Assembly (NCBI GenBank): GCA_008477525.1
Contig: SPDT01000005.1
Coordinates: 682,001-746,000 of the forward strand
Length of the DNA: 64,000 nucleotides
Source: Hypomyces perniciosus
Lineage: Eukaryota; Ascomycota; Sordariomycetes; Hypocreales; Hypocreaceae
Direction: 5' to 3'
The notes under the pieces were generated by a model. That model had not been told where the DNA came from and did not search any database. It saw only the letters and a list, made by a program, of their open reading frames with translations. Made by a program: the position numbers and the translations under genes. This document shows, piece by piece, positions 33,055-43,995 of the stretch (positions are counted from its first letter, which is position 1; each line of letters opens with the position of its first letter).

Positions 33055-36000
33055 TCCTTTTGCGACTGAACAGATTTTTAGAGTGTCCTCCCTGCAGTGT
33101 AAATGGTGTCCCTGTGTTGCTACTCAAGATTCTCATCTATCAGATTGTGTATTAGAGGATGGTGGGATGAAGCAACCCAGAGACTTGAACTAAAAATTTA
33201 GCGATCATTTTAAGTCCCGGAATATGCTAGTTCAAGCAGGGTCGTTGGTAGTAGTATTACTACTGAGCAGGAAAAGGCGCCCGAGATTTTGCGGCACAGG
33301 AACCCAAAGCGGCGGGCCCCGGCTTCTTCCCATGGTCGGCCGACGCAAATCGGAGAGATGAGTATCGTATCCCATGTATTCTTTTAGTTGAATATCATTG
33401 CGGGATAATGGAATAAGGGTGGGATAACGGTGGCCCTTGCTACTTTTCAGGGGTCCTCGTGGCATGTGAGATGTTGTCATAGCCAAGAGAGCCAAGATAG
33501 TGTCGTCTGCTCTGCCACGCTCTCACAAGCAACCAAAGGCGCTCACTAATGCCTAAGCAGAGGAGCATGCCTTGCACTTAGTCTATGACTCGTCGCACAT
33601 TTTCGCGGTGTCTTTGAATACGCCTCGTTCGCTTGCCCCGGCTACCACGCAAAAGATCCGACGGTTCAAGACAAGACGGCGCCCCCAATTGAGAGTCGAG
33701 ACCGCCACATTAACCTCGCCATTTCTCGTCCACCAGTCTCGTGGCCGTCCTGGAAGCTGGTTTGGCTAGGAAAGAAAATGTCATCGTCTGTAGTTTGCGC
33801 ATGTCAAAGCGTTTTCTTGAAGCTGGTGCTTTTTTTCCCGTACCAATATAGCACGCGATGTCCACACCGAAGTGACAGCGGCACGAGAGAGCAAAAGCAA
33901 TCATCCTCCTGACAGGTCGTTTGACGGCGGGGGGGGATCTCAGCCATGTGCGCACACGGCTGAAGGGGGAAGGTAGAAAAAACAAGCCCAAGACAGTTTG
34001 GCCGAAGGTCCCAGGATTGGTAGAGTGTGTACTTTTGAATCTAAGATGAGAATGCTTGGCAAGGCCCAAAAAAAAAAACATGGTTGGTGGCCTTTGCTCC
34101 ATACGGGGTTGTCCTTCTCAGGTTCCGTACGCAGTATCCAGACGCCCATAACGTTATACTACCGGATAGATATCCGTGAACCAACTTTTAATGGAGACAA
34201 GTCAGTTGGGTCCCACGAGCGGATCGTGCGTGTGGCTGTTCTCATCAGGAAAGGAAAAATTGGCCAAGACGGAGAGCCCGCGTGGCGAACAACAGTGCGT
34301 TAGGGAGGCACCTGGTACCAGAAGCTTCCAACTCCAATCTCAGTACTCCGTAGTAGTGCTTCCTTCTTCACTGGGTGCCCATATGATTTGAAAGCATATC
34401 AACTCTGAGACAAGCAGAGGTTGGTGTTCGCAATGGCACCGCTTTCAGCCGAAAGACGCCGGAGCTACCTAGCATCGTGACAAGCCGGCAGGTCATGTGC
34501 CGACAGAACAAGGGGGGGAAACGCATGAAGTGCCGGAAAGTCACGACGATCACAAAAATTCTGCAATCATGCTTTTTGCTCTGTGTGAGCAGACGTTGTT
34601 GGCATCTGCGTTTGGGCGTTTGTTTCTTTTTTTCGGCGATACTATTAGAGTGCGGCCATGTGTGCGCTAACAAGTTTTTCTGCTTTTTCTGTGACCCAGC
34701 AAAATAAATCCGATTGCTTGGTATGTCCTTTCATGAGTGAGTCGGTAAAATCTTGCTCTTCTTGTCCATGATCCGGTCAAGCTTCCACGGTCATTCGACT
34801 CAAAGTAAACTTGAAGCCAATGCTCTAGCTTCCGTTTGAAACGTTCCTGACATTGCCTCCAACACGTCTCGTAGATTCATGCAAGTGCAGCTTAACGAGT
34901 CTGTGTTCAGTTAGACAAGCGGGATCTGTGGGCCGCCGTTTATGTGTTCCCGCCCTGCATGCGTGCTCACATCTGGCTCAATTAGGTGCGTATCAATTGA
35001 TCCATGTCTTGCTTGTTGAGCCAACTGTTGCCAATGATCGCCAACTATCCCCGACAAATGCGTCCTCTCATGCTCTTACTCGTAGGTCATTCGCGGCCCT
35101 CGAATAACAGCTAGTGCCTGTCATATTTCAGATTGACACGTCGCCTTGCGTGGTCACCAACCCTCGCACAGACGCGGTACTGTGGTGTGTTGGTAGTACT
35201 AGGTAGCCAAGTAGCGACGCAGAACCTGGGGGCTATCTCGACAACCAGGATGATCCCACTTGGTTCATCTGAAATAGATGGTTTGCATTAAGGGAGTCGT
35301 AATAGCAACAAATCAGATGCCAAGTTCTGGAATCACCTATCGTTCAAAGCTCCCAAAACAACCAAATTCTGACCACAGATCGCCAGCAGTTCATGCAAGG
35401 TATGGGGGGAGCGGGCGAAACTAACAGAGGAAGAGGCGCCCGTCGTGTACAATGCAGTGAACAGTTTCCAGTCGCAAGATCCAGCACAGTGCTTGCTCAT
35501 CTCTTTGCGTTATAGAAGCAGACGTAGGCGGTATGCAAGAAACGTTTGAGGCCGGCATCAGTGGGGCAGCTTCACAGCCCATCGACACATCCCGCAGATG
35601 CATGATGCCGGGTATGCCTTATAACGTCTTATTTTCAGTGTCCCGTTGGCATTTTGTTGACAGAAGTGAAGTTTTTTTGGTTGCTTGCAATTGTCCAAGC
35701 AATTCTTCGTCCGCTGGAGAGAACGATTAACAACACATGGAAGGCTTGTGTCTCGTTGGCTGATAATACTTGGCGGAGAACTACGAGTAGTATATTGGGT
35801 CTGTTGCTGCAGGCGCAATTGGCCCCTATTTGGTTGCAAGGCCGATTATTTCGCCCTCAATGCCAACAGTCTGCCTGTTGTCGGTGCCATGTTCGCTCGC
35901 TAGGGACGGACAGCGGGATGGAGGGCAATGCCGGACTCCCGGAGTACCATTATTGTCGCCGGTCGGCAGCTCGCTGTAACAGTGGGGCCACAACGGCCGG

Positions 36001-38297
36001 GACGAAACAGGTGGGGATGATGGGGCCGAAACGTAAAACGGTAATACTAGTGGCTTGATGGCTGCATTTCAGCAGAGGAGCTTCCTCTTGGGCGTGTTGG
36101 GTGCAAGGATTGATGAATCTGGGCAGATTCCTCCCTACCTACTTCGTACGGAGTAATACTTCGTAGAGACAGAAAAAAAATCTACGGCGGATTACCTACA
36201 TGTGTGGCTTGTGGTCTACGTCCAGCTGCTCCTTCCCTGTACTGCCGCCACAGTGAGGCGTCACTCCTCCCTTTGTATTCCCTTTTGCACTTTGCAAGAC
36301 ACTCGTGGGCTTCTAAGGGGGCGTATGTATCCCATTGGTGGTGATAATGTGTGATCAGATGATAAAAATTGTGTGTATGTAATACTTCGTATGCCCTCTT
36401 AGCTAAGGGCTGAGGTTTGGTAACAACGCCAAGATCTGAGAGGCAAAACCATCACCAGCTGGCCATTAGGGCAAGCCACACTGCCCTTCCCTGACACTAC
36501 CTACTTCGTACTTAGATAGTACTTGGTCTGTCATGATTTAACGTCCACTTCAGAAGCCGCTTATCTCCAAGTGGAGCAAAGAATGTGTAATTGGCCAAGA
36601 TTTTCTTCCGTGTTTCGTCTCCAGGGTAAGTTGGGGCGGTGAGGAGAGGATTCCTCGAAACGCAACCCATACCAAGACGCACCAAGACGCACCAAGGATG
36701 AGGCTTTCAACGGCTCATGCAAGCGTCCATAAACAGTCCCTGTTGACTCCTCCTCCCACCCATGCGGGCGATTGGCGCGGCTCTCTTCTTGGTGCTGTTC
36801 AGCGCTCTTCTTGTCAGAACTCGTGCTTTCAACGACAAGCCATTGGCACCGACACATACTTCGTACATAGCGCCAATGCCGTCGCATGACGCTCATCATC
36901 GGCCAGTTAATTGTAACATACGACAGCCACATGGCATTGAGAGGACGTTGGGGCATCCGTACCGTAGGGCTGATGCGCCGCTCCACGGCTGGCATGAGAC
37001 CACCGTTTTCTGATGCAGACGCGCGTTTTCCGCTGTTAGAGGCTAAAGATCCATGACGCTGGCTGACACAGCTCAAAGATGATGGCCAGAGTACGAAGTA
37101 CGAACGGGCTCAGTGATCAGTCATTTGTACGAAGTACACATAGGTAATATGCATGGTCTGCTAATAAGGGATACTACTAGTACAATACGCCTATCCATAA
37201 CAGCGGCTATTCATATCTAGCATGTTAGGGATAGATGAAGAGGCCCCGTCACTGTACATAAATGTCGTATCATCGTATGTATACCTACTGCAAGCCACTG
37301 TGGATTCCTGGATAACGGGATCCAACCGCGGGTCGAGCCGAGCCACGAAGCCACTCCACACGCTTCTTCACCAAAACGCCCCCTTTCTGCTGGCCACGAA
37401 CCTCGTATATACGAGTAGAAAGATGTTTTGACAGGGTGAATAAAATTCCTCATATTTCTTCATGTGCTGATACTGCAGTTGTTCTCTCGCATACATGTCC
37501 ATGGTACTCCGTACTCCTCGAGGTGTAAAGGCCCAACGAGCGATTGCCACCTATTTACAGACGATTTTCAGCACGACGGATCCGATTGCATTGGCTAAGA
37601 CTCATCACGTTGCCGATGCGGAAAGTGGACGACCTATGAGTACTCGTATGCAGAGTTACACAGACAGCTACCTAGGGTTTATTCATGTTGTATCCCCTGC
37701 TACGAGCAAAACAAAATCGGTTAGCCTTGCCAGGATGAGTCGTCGCGCGCATCCAAGAGGAAGCCCACGTGAAAGTGACACCGTTTCTGTGCACCCACAG
37801 AGCAAATAATATGTGTCACAAAGATGATTGCGCAATTAAACCGCGCGCGAAAAGAACACACAGATAGATGTTGCTGCGGATGAGCACAGAGAAAAGAAGA
37901 AATCCACAATGACATGAGTACGATTATAATACTAACCAGTGTAATTGGCCAGGACATCCGCGTATCAAGTCCTCATCTCCGAAACGATTCGGACGAGTGA
38001 GACACATATTATGCACTCTCCACTTGGGGTGGTCCTTCATCGGACCAATCTCAAGCACTTCTAAGAGGGGTTCTCCGTCTCGCGCGCGATGTGCCTCCAT
38101 AACAAGATGTTCCAGGACAAAGGACAGGGAAAGAATTAGCCTCAATTACGACCGCCGGGGCACACGGGCCGTGAAATAGCTTGCTAATACTACGGAGTAC
38201 ATATTAGCACATGGTGCGAAGGAAGATCTGAGTATATTTTAAGGTTGCTGAACCACCCTTTTATGAGCAGGCCGTAGGTTACCCGAGCCCTGAAGGA

Positions 38298-38315
38298 GTA
38301 CTCCGTACGGAGTAC
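38298..38315. repeat. 18-bp perfect palindrome of the dispersed motif
   Basis: GTACTCCGTACGGAGTAC reads the same on both strands. It is two copies of the dispersed motif head to head, 510 bp upstream of the methyltransferase start. Confidence 0.9.
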
Positions 38316-38351
38316 GGAAATGCTAAATCCGTTCACCTGTGCGCCTATCAA

Positions 38352-38400
38352 CCATTGAATCTGGCACTACGAAGCGACGTCAAAGTTCCAGATTCAATGG
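38352..38400. repeat. 13-bp inverted repeat (possible hairpin)
   Basis: CCATTGAATCTGG at 38352-38364 is matched by its exact reverse complement at 38388-38400, with a 23-nt loop. Upstream of the LaeA-like gene; function unknown. Confidence 0.85.
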
Positions 38401-38824
38401 AATCCCTGCATGTCTCATATCTGAAGACTTGGATGCCACTTGACGAAGTTTAGCCGGAACCTGTTATGTGCTGCCACTTCTTTAGCTACCACATAACATG
38501 AACAATGTATCTTCGCATGACCGTTGTCGTGCGTCTCCACGTTCCTTCGTGAGCTAGCCCATAAATGATGGATACAGGCGAGGCAACATGCGCTTCTTGG
38601 CCAAGTTGTTGGTCGCTCTTTTGTGTCACGTTTTCCATGGCCTTGATATATCTGACTTTTCCCCGTGGGCTGATACGATTGTTCTTTTCCCTTTGCTGTC
38701 TATCACCTTTTCGCGATAGCAGGCGCTGCTTATATCTTCCCCCATCTCGACCCATCTCGCCGTGCGGCCCCTCATATTGCCCTTGGGAATTTAGGAGGAG
38801 AGACTTGTAGAAAGGGAACGAACA

Positions 38825-40411
38825 ATGGCTGGCGCTTCTGGAAGCAATAGGTCCAGTAGGAGCAATTCCGAAGCCGTTGCTCCTACCGACGTACTGGAAG
38901 CGTCCAAGTTGAGCCCTTCTCTCAAGGAAGCGAGTCCTGTTAGTTATCTAGGTAAGCAAATTCCGTCTCTCTGTCCACAAATATTTGACGTTATGCGATG
39001 AGGAGAACATTAGCTAGGGAACACTTGTTGCGTTGCTTCACGATTCTACTATTAGAAGGGGAACACGGCGGTTAACAAAGCATGGCAGATGAACTAAGAC
39101 GATTCGAGCAGCAGCAACAGCAGCAGCGAGAGGAGCAGCGAGAGGAGCAGCGAAGGGAGGAAGAAGAGGTAGAAGAGGAGCCACAAGAAAACCAGGGCCT
39201 GCTACATGGTAACGCTGTAATTGAGCCCGGTGGCAGTGACGAAGATGGCGAATTTTCACCTAGCGAGTTTGACGCCGAGTCCATTGGCAGCCGCTCCTCT
39301 TCGGCATCGCTACAATCCAGCATCCTCGAGCACAGCTACGTTAATGGCCGACGATACCATCGCTATCGCCATGGCCGCTACCCAATCCCCAACGATGAGA
39401 CAGAGCAAAACCGTGAGGATATGCTGCACACGATGATGCTGGAAGCAACAGATGGACGGCTGTTTTACTCCCCTATTGGGAAGAACCCGCAGAAGATTAT
39501 CGATCTGGGAACGGGTACTGGCTTGTGGGCTATTGAGAGTAAGTCTTTACCTTCACCTCCCTCTTCTGTCCTGAGATATATCTCTTCTCGCGCATAGTCC
39601 TATATCCCAAATGGGTCCTTGCGAGACTGACCATAGTCTTCGACAGTGGGCGATAGGTATCCAAGTGCTGAGGTCATGGGACTCGATCTTAGTCCCATCC
39701 AGCCCGTCTGGGTTCCGCCCAATGTCAAATTTCTCGTTGATGACGTCGAGGCCGAGTGGCTCAATGGCGAGGACTGGGATTTTGTCCACCTGCGTAACAT
39801 GATACCCATCCTTAAATCACCCGTCGGAATCCTCAAGCAGGCATACGAGTAAGTTTGTCTTTGGTGATTTTCTGTGTTCTTTTGACCTGATTAATGTGAT
39901 TTATGTAGTAATATGAAGCCTGGTGCCTGGGTCGAGCTGCAAGACGTTGATGGCGACGTTCACTCCGACGACAACAGCGTTCCCCCGGACTGGCCCCTGA
40001 AGCGATTTACCGACTATCTCATCGAAGCCTTTGCCAAGTTTGGCACGAATTCCCATGCTGCCGTGTTTGGAGGTCAATACCTGCAACAGGCAGGTTTCGT
40101 CAACATTCAACACAACATCATCAAGTTGCCATACGGCACATGGCCAAAGGATAAGTTAGTCCCCTCAATCCTCTTACTCCTTGAGGATGAAGAGCTAACT
40201 ATGGTATTGCAGACTCATGCGTCTTGTCGGCATGTACTACCGTACCGCCTGCGAAGACTTCTTCCCTGCCGTTGGCGCCATTCACTTCCCCATGCTAGGA
40301 TGGGACAGAGCAGAAATGGAAGTCTTCTTCGCACAATGCCGACAAGCCATGCGGGACCCCAACGTTCACGCCTACGGCCAAATGCACTTCTGGAGCGGCC
40401 AGAAACCCTGA
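38825..40411 (+). CDS. LaeA-like SAM-dependent methyltransferase
   Basis: Five exons: 38825-38951, 39089-39538, 39647-39848, 39909-40154 and 40213-40411, giving 407 residues. An acidic, Ser/Gln-rich N-terminal part contains a CAG-like run (EQQQQQQREEQREEQ). The conserved entry to this family, NGRRYHRYRHGRYPIPNDE, precedes the SAM site IIDLGTGTGLWAIE (motif I), then GLDLSPIQPVWVPPNVKF, WDFVHLRNM, and KPGAWVELQDVDGDV. This is the fungal Methyltransf_23 group related to LaeA, the global regulator of secondary metabolism. Most members are paralogues of unknown target, so LaeA itself is not implied. The first intron joins frames only with the acceptor ending at 39088. If that intron is wrong, the ATG at 39082 would be the start. 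Confidence 0.85.
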
Positions 40412-41074
40412 AACGGCCCCTAAAAAGGGATCTTGACCATCAACCGAAATGCCCAACTAACGACCGTCATCGAGCGCAATAAAGAGAGGGAATAGAAAAA
40501 AAAAAGGGAGGCATCTAGGAATTTAAGCGAGCATCCAAGGGCGTCATCAAAATTTTGGCCGTCAAGCCCCATCTTGGCTTATATCAAGAGAGACATTTGA
40601 CGTACGCCGGGACGGGGGGCGAAGGGAAAAAAGAATTGCAAATACGAAGTATATTGTGTGTATTTTTCTTTTTCTGTAATATGACAGTCCTCTTTGCGGG
40701 CGTATTGTTATTAGTACTCCGTACTATTTCAGCCCATGATTACGACGACGACAATGATTTGCATGATCTTTTTATTTATTTTTTGTTTTAACTTTTTTTC
40801 TTTTTACAAGCACGCCCATATTTGCGATAACTTATTGGTATTGGAGCCTTTCTGTTCTCTGGTTTCGTACGATTATGCCATTTATGGCCCTTCTCTTCGT
40901 TGTGTTCCTGTTATGAACACCCTTGTTATGCCAAGTTTCATGGCCATATGGATGGCTGACAGAATATTGAATACACAGCTGAGTATAACTTACAACCACA
41001 GCCGCGTTGCATGCCCACGAGAAACGCTATGAGACAAACATGACTTCCATCTTTTTGCTCTCAATTCTCATCCC
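40412..41074. other. Convergent 3' spacer
   Basis: Between the methyltransferase stop and the ESF1 stop. T-rich, with one AGTACTCCGTACT palindrome at 40713-40725; nothing else seen. Confidence 0.6.
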
Positions 41075-43222
41075 TCACCGTCGCCCCTTTTTAGCCTTTT
41101 TACCACTACTCCTGTCCTCAATTTCATCACCCACCGTCACCTTTCTCTTCTTCCTGCCCTCCTCCAGCAACTTCTTCATACCCTCCGTAGCCTTAAACCG
41201 CGGATTGGACGGGTCAATCGCAAACTCATGGCTGTCAAACACGGCCTTGAACCGGTCATCTGCGACATCCATCTTAAAGTCCTCCTGCAGGCCCGCGCGA
41301 TCATCTTTGCCCTTCTTCTGATGCTTCTTCTTCTTGCTCTTTTGCTTCTCAGCACGTATGATCTCGTTCATGTCGAAGTGGTCTAGGTGCTCAGCCTGGT
41401 TCTCGTCTGCGTCTTCGGCCATGACCTTGGTGAGGTGGGCTTTTTCCTCTGCGTCGCGGGCGACGGCGGCTTCACGGGCTTCGCGCTTCTTGCGGCGCTC
41501 TTCCTTGCGGACAGATGTCTTGGACACAGGTGCAGGATCCTCTGTCGTGAAGAAGGGGTCGTTGAATCCAAGGTCGTCTGCATCGTCGTTGTCGTCACCC
41601 TGGACCTCTTGGACTGCGTCCTCGTCCTGTTCTAGGCCTTCTCGCTTGGCCTTGGCGGCCTGTCGCTTCTTCTCCTTGCGCTCTCTTTCTTTGCGAGCAT
41701 ATTTTTCGATTGTAGTCTCCTCTTGATCCTCCTTCTTGGACTTGTTGTTGTCCGTCAGGGCCGGGGTGAATGTAACCTCCATCTCGCCGACAGGTGCATC
41801 CTTGGACTTTTTTACCGGCTCATCCGCGAGTCCTAGTGCTTCTCGCATATTTTTCCGGGCCAGTTCCTTCTTCGTCAACTTGCGCTCACCATCTGCAGCA
41901 ACTTCGTCATCCTCGCCGGCTTCTTCATCAGCCTCCTCATCGCTGTCGCTGTCGCCGGCAAGGTATGCCTTTAAATCTTGCTCATTAATTTCCGCCCTGC
42001 TTCCTTTGAATGCTCGCTTGATGGACTCTTTTCGGTTGATTTCCTCTGGGTGCATGTCCCAAGTGAGCTTCACCTTGGAGCTTTGCAGCGCATTGGTGAC
42101 GAACTCGATGGGTTTGTAAGATTCGGGCACCTTGTCGCACTGGTCCCGAGGCTCGTCGTCAAACGTGACCTCGTCTGGGACAAATCGTAGATCAATGAAG
42201 TTTGATGATGCCTGGTATTCAGTTCCGTCCGTTGCCTCGTAGATAGCCTGTGCAGTGCTCTTGCTCGAGCAAGTCATCACAGCGTAGTAGTACCGTAATC
42301 GATCCAGCTGATATGCTCGTAAGGCGTCGCTGTCAAAATCTTGGTCATTACCCTCCTGAACCAACTTCTTCTTAATGGCAGCCTCCTCGGCCTCGCTGTC
42401 GGATGCGCTGTCGTCGTCAGAGTCTTCATCCTTTTTCCCTTTCTTGAAGAGCTCCTTGGGTGGTCCCTCAAGCTCCTCCTGCTGCATTCGCTCCTTTCCA
42501 AACTCGCTGGGATAGACAGAAATATTGAGGACCTTGCCACCATCAGTGGCCGGGATGAAGCTGGAGAAGAGAGCCATCAAGTCAGTCGACTTGACATGGT
42601 CCCAGTCTAGATTGACGATGGCGATCCGGTTTGTGACATCTCCAGTTTCAACTTCCTCTCGCTCGAGTCGTTGCATATCACCGCCGGTCGCAAGGTCCAT
42701 TGCCTCTTCATCCGATTCAGAGTCGGAATCCGAGTCGTCTTCGGAGGATGAGAAGCCTCCGTCTCGCGCTGGGTCATATTTCCTGGCTCTTTCGTGAGCG
42801 GCCCTCAGCTCCCTCTGAACGATTTCGTCATCATCGACCTCTATTTCTGGATCCTCTTCATCGTCATCCTCGTCGTCGTCTTTCTGGTCCTGCTTTGCGG
42901 GTTTGGCGTCGCCTTCATCTCCCTCTTCGTCGTCGTCGTCGTCTTCCTCCTCGTCTTCACCCTCAAACTGATATAGTCTTTCCAGAGCCTTCTTCTTGCT
43001 ATCCGACTTGACCTTGCGCCCGTATCTGTCTACTCGTGCCGTTGCGGTAAAGTCATTGTCCTTGAGCATGCCCTCGAAACGCTTGTCGATTGTCGTCTTA
43101 GCATGCTTCCTTGAGGGCAATCGGAATCGCGGGTCGGTCTCGAAGCTAGCAAACCGCTCATCGGTGATTCGGGATAGAGGCGCAGCGCCCCCGGCATTCT
43201 TCTTGCTCTTGCGCTTGTCCAT
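41075..43222 (-). CDS. ESF1: Pre-rRNA processing protein ESF1
   Basis: Intronless, 715 residues, close to the size of fungal Esf1. It acts in the nucleolus in 18S rRNA maturation (SSU processome). It opens with MDKRKSKKNAGG, then the family block ITDERFASFETDPRFRLPSRKHAK and RFEGML. Long Asp/Glu runs follow. The central ESF1 RRM-like block shows RIAIVNLDWDHVKSTDLMAL, NISVYPSEFGKERM and LDRLRYYYAVMTCSS. A basic tail with KPSKEY-free NUC153-type sequence closes it: FAIDPSNPRFKATEGMKKLL. The start is taken at ATG 43222; the open frame extends 41 codons further upstream without an ATG. It is head to head with DBP4, 773 bp apart, another SSU-processome gene. Confidence 0.93.
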   Translation of the reverse strand: MDKRKSKKNAGGAAPLSRITDERFASFETDPRFRLPSRKHAKTTIDKRFEGMLKDNDFTATARVDRYGRKVKSDSKKKALERLYQFEGEDEEEDDDDDEEGDEGDAKPAKQDQKDDDEDDDEEDPEIEVDDDEIVQRELRAAHERARKYDPARDGGFSSSEDDSDSDSESDEEAMDLATGGDMQRLEREEVETGDVTNRIAIVNLDWDHVKSTDLMALFSSFIPATDGGKVLNISVYPSEFGKERMQQEELEGPPKELFKKGKKDEDSDDDSASDSEAEEAAIKKKLVQEGNDQDFDSDALRAYQLDRLRYYYAVMTCSSKSTAQAIYEATDGTEYQASSNFIDLRFVPDEVTFDDEPRDQCDKVPESYKPIEFVTNALQSSKVKLTWDMHPEEINRKESIKRAFKGSRAEINEQDLKAYLAGDSDSDEEADEEAGEDDEVAADGERKLTKKELARKNMREALGLADEPVKKSKDAPVGEMEVTFTPALTDNNKSKKEDQEETTIEKYARKERERKEKKRQAAKAKREGLEQDEDAVQEVQGDDNDDADDLGFNDPFFTTEDPAPVSKTSVRKEERRKKREAREAAVARDAEEKAHLTKVMAEDADENQAEHLDHFDMNEIIRAEKQKSKKKKHQKKGKDDRAGLQEDFKMDVADDRFKAVFDSHEFAIDPSNPRFKATEGMKKLLEEGRKKRKVTVGDEIEDRSSGKKAKKGRR

Positions 43223-43995
43223 TTTGTGGCAATCAGGCTGGAGGTTGGAATCGCGGGTGATGAATCTTGACGCTTCAGCTTCACCAACTTTTTTTTCTGG
43301 AAAGTTTTTGGCAGGGGTAGCAGCTATCAGTTTATCAGAAGCCAATGAGGAGACAGTGGACCTGGCGGAAGCATTCCACTTAGTGGGGTCAAGCCGCTGT
43401 GCCCCTCTAGGTATGATTCTGGCGCGCTATAAACTTCAATGTAAGTGAGCAGCATCCTTGAAGGCTTGAAGGAGTCTTGATTTCGTATCTACTCAGATGA
43501 TTGGGAGTGTTCCAGATGAAAAAGTATTTGGGATCAATGACAAGCATGATTTCAACTATTGCAGTGAGAATTGGAACGTAGAGTTGACCTGAGGGAAGAG
43601 AACCTAGATCATGTAGAACAGATGGGCGATTGATTCTGCAGTGATCACTCACGAAGAGGGTCAAATCAATACATATGAGAGTCTAAAATGGAATAGATGA
43701 AGATGCCAAATAGAAGCTATCTACATGCATTTGTGTAGGCCTTTTCTTACACGACCTATGATATTATAGATATTATAAGTATTCAATGGTGATAATCGAG
43801 ATGGGATTACTATTACTAGCAGCTGTCAGCAGCTGTAGCCAAGTGCTCCAACTATGCACCCCGGTAACCGCCGATAAGATAACCATAGACCAGGACAAAA
43901 AAAGGTTTCCCAATGCTCTCTCAAGTCTGACGATCACAGTTGGCGTTTTGCTCGCATCGACTTCTCTTCCACTTCCATCAGCCTCCGAGGACGCA
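43223..43995. promoter_or_regulatory. Shared divergent promoter region of ESF1 and DBP4
   Basis: The 773-bp gap between two start codons of ribosome-biogenesis genes must hold both promoters. Pyrimidine-rich stretches lie near both starts (for example about 43920-43985). I do not see a clean RRPE (A/T-rich AAAATTTT) box. Co-regulation is inferred from arrangement and function only. Confidence 0.5.

Larger units (their letters stand above)
30926..38824. other. 7.9 kb gene-poor stretch, no supported gene
   Basis: This is the upstream region of the 7TM-RGS gene (minus) and of the methyltransferase (plus). ORFs are short and overlap on opposite strands. The longest ATG-led frame without stops (33054-32674, minus, 126 codons) has no recognisable domain. 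The stretch is dense in the palindromic GTACTCCGTAC / TACTTCGTA motif (for example 32304, 34343, 36140, 37504 and 38298) and has a 13-bp hairpin at 38352-38400. A CT-rich promoter-like tract lies at 38690-38780. Confidence 0.5.

Noticed and set aside
36561..37076. 171-codon minus-strand ORF in the gene-poor stretch
   Set aside because: It opens with TTG, not ATG, has no recognisable domain, and overlaps other open frames on the opposite strand.
42694..42976. Plus-strand hydrophobic ORF that looks like a membrane protein
   Set aside because: Antisense of the Asp/Glu run of ESF1 (GAC/GAG complement gives Val/Leu/Phe/Ser), a common artefact.
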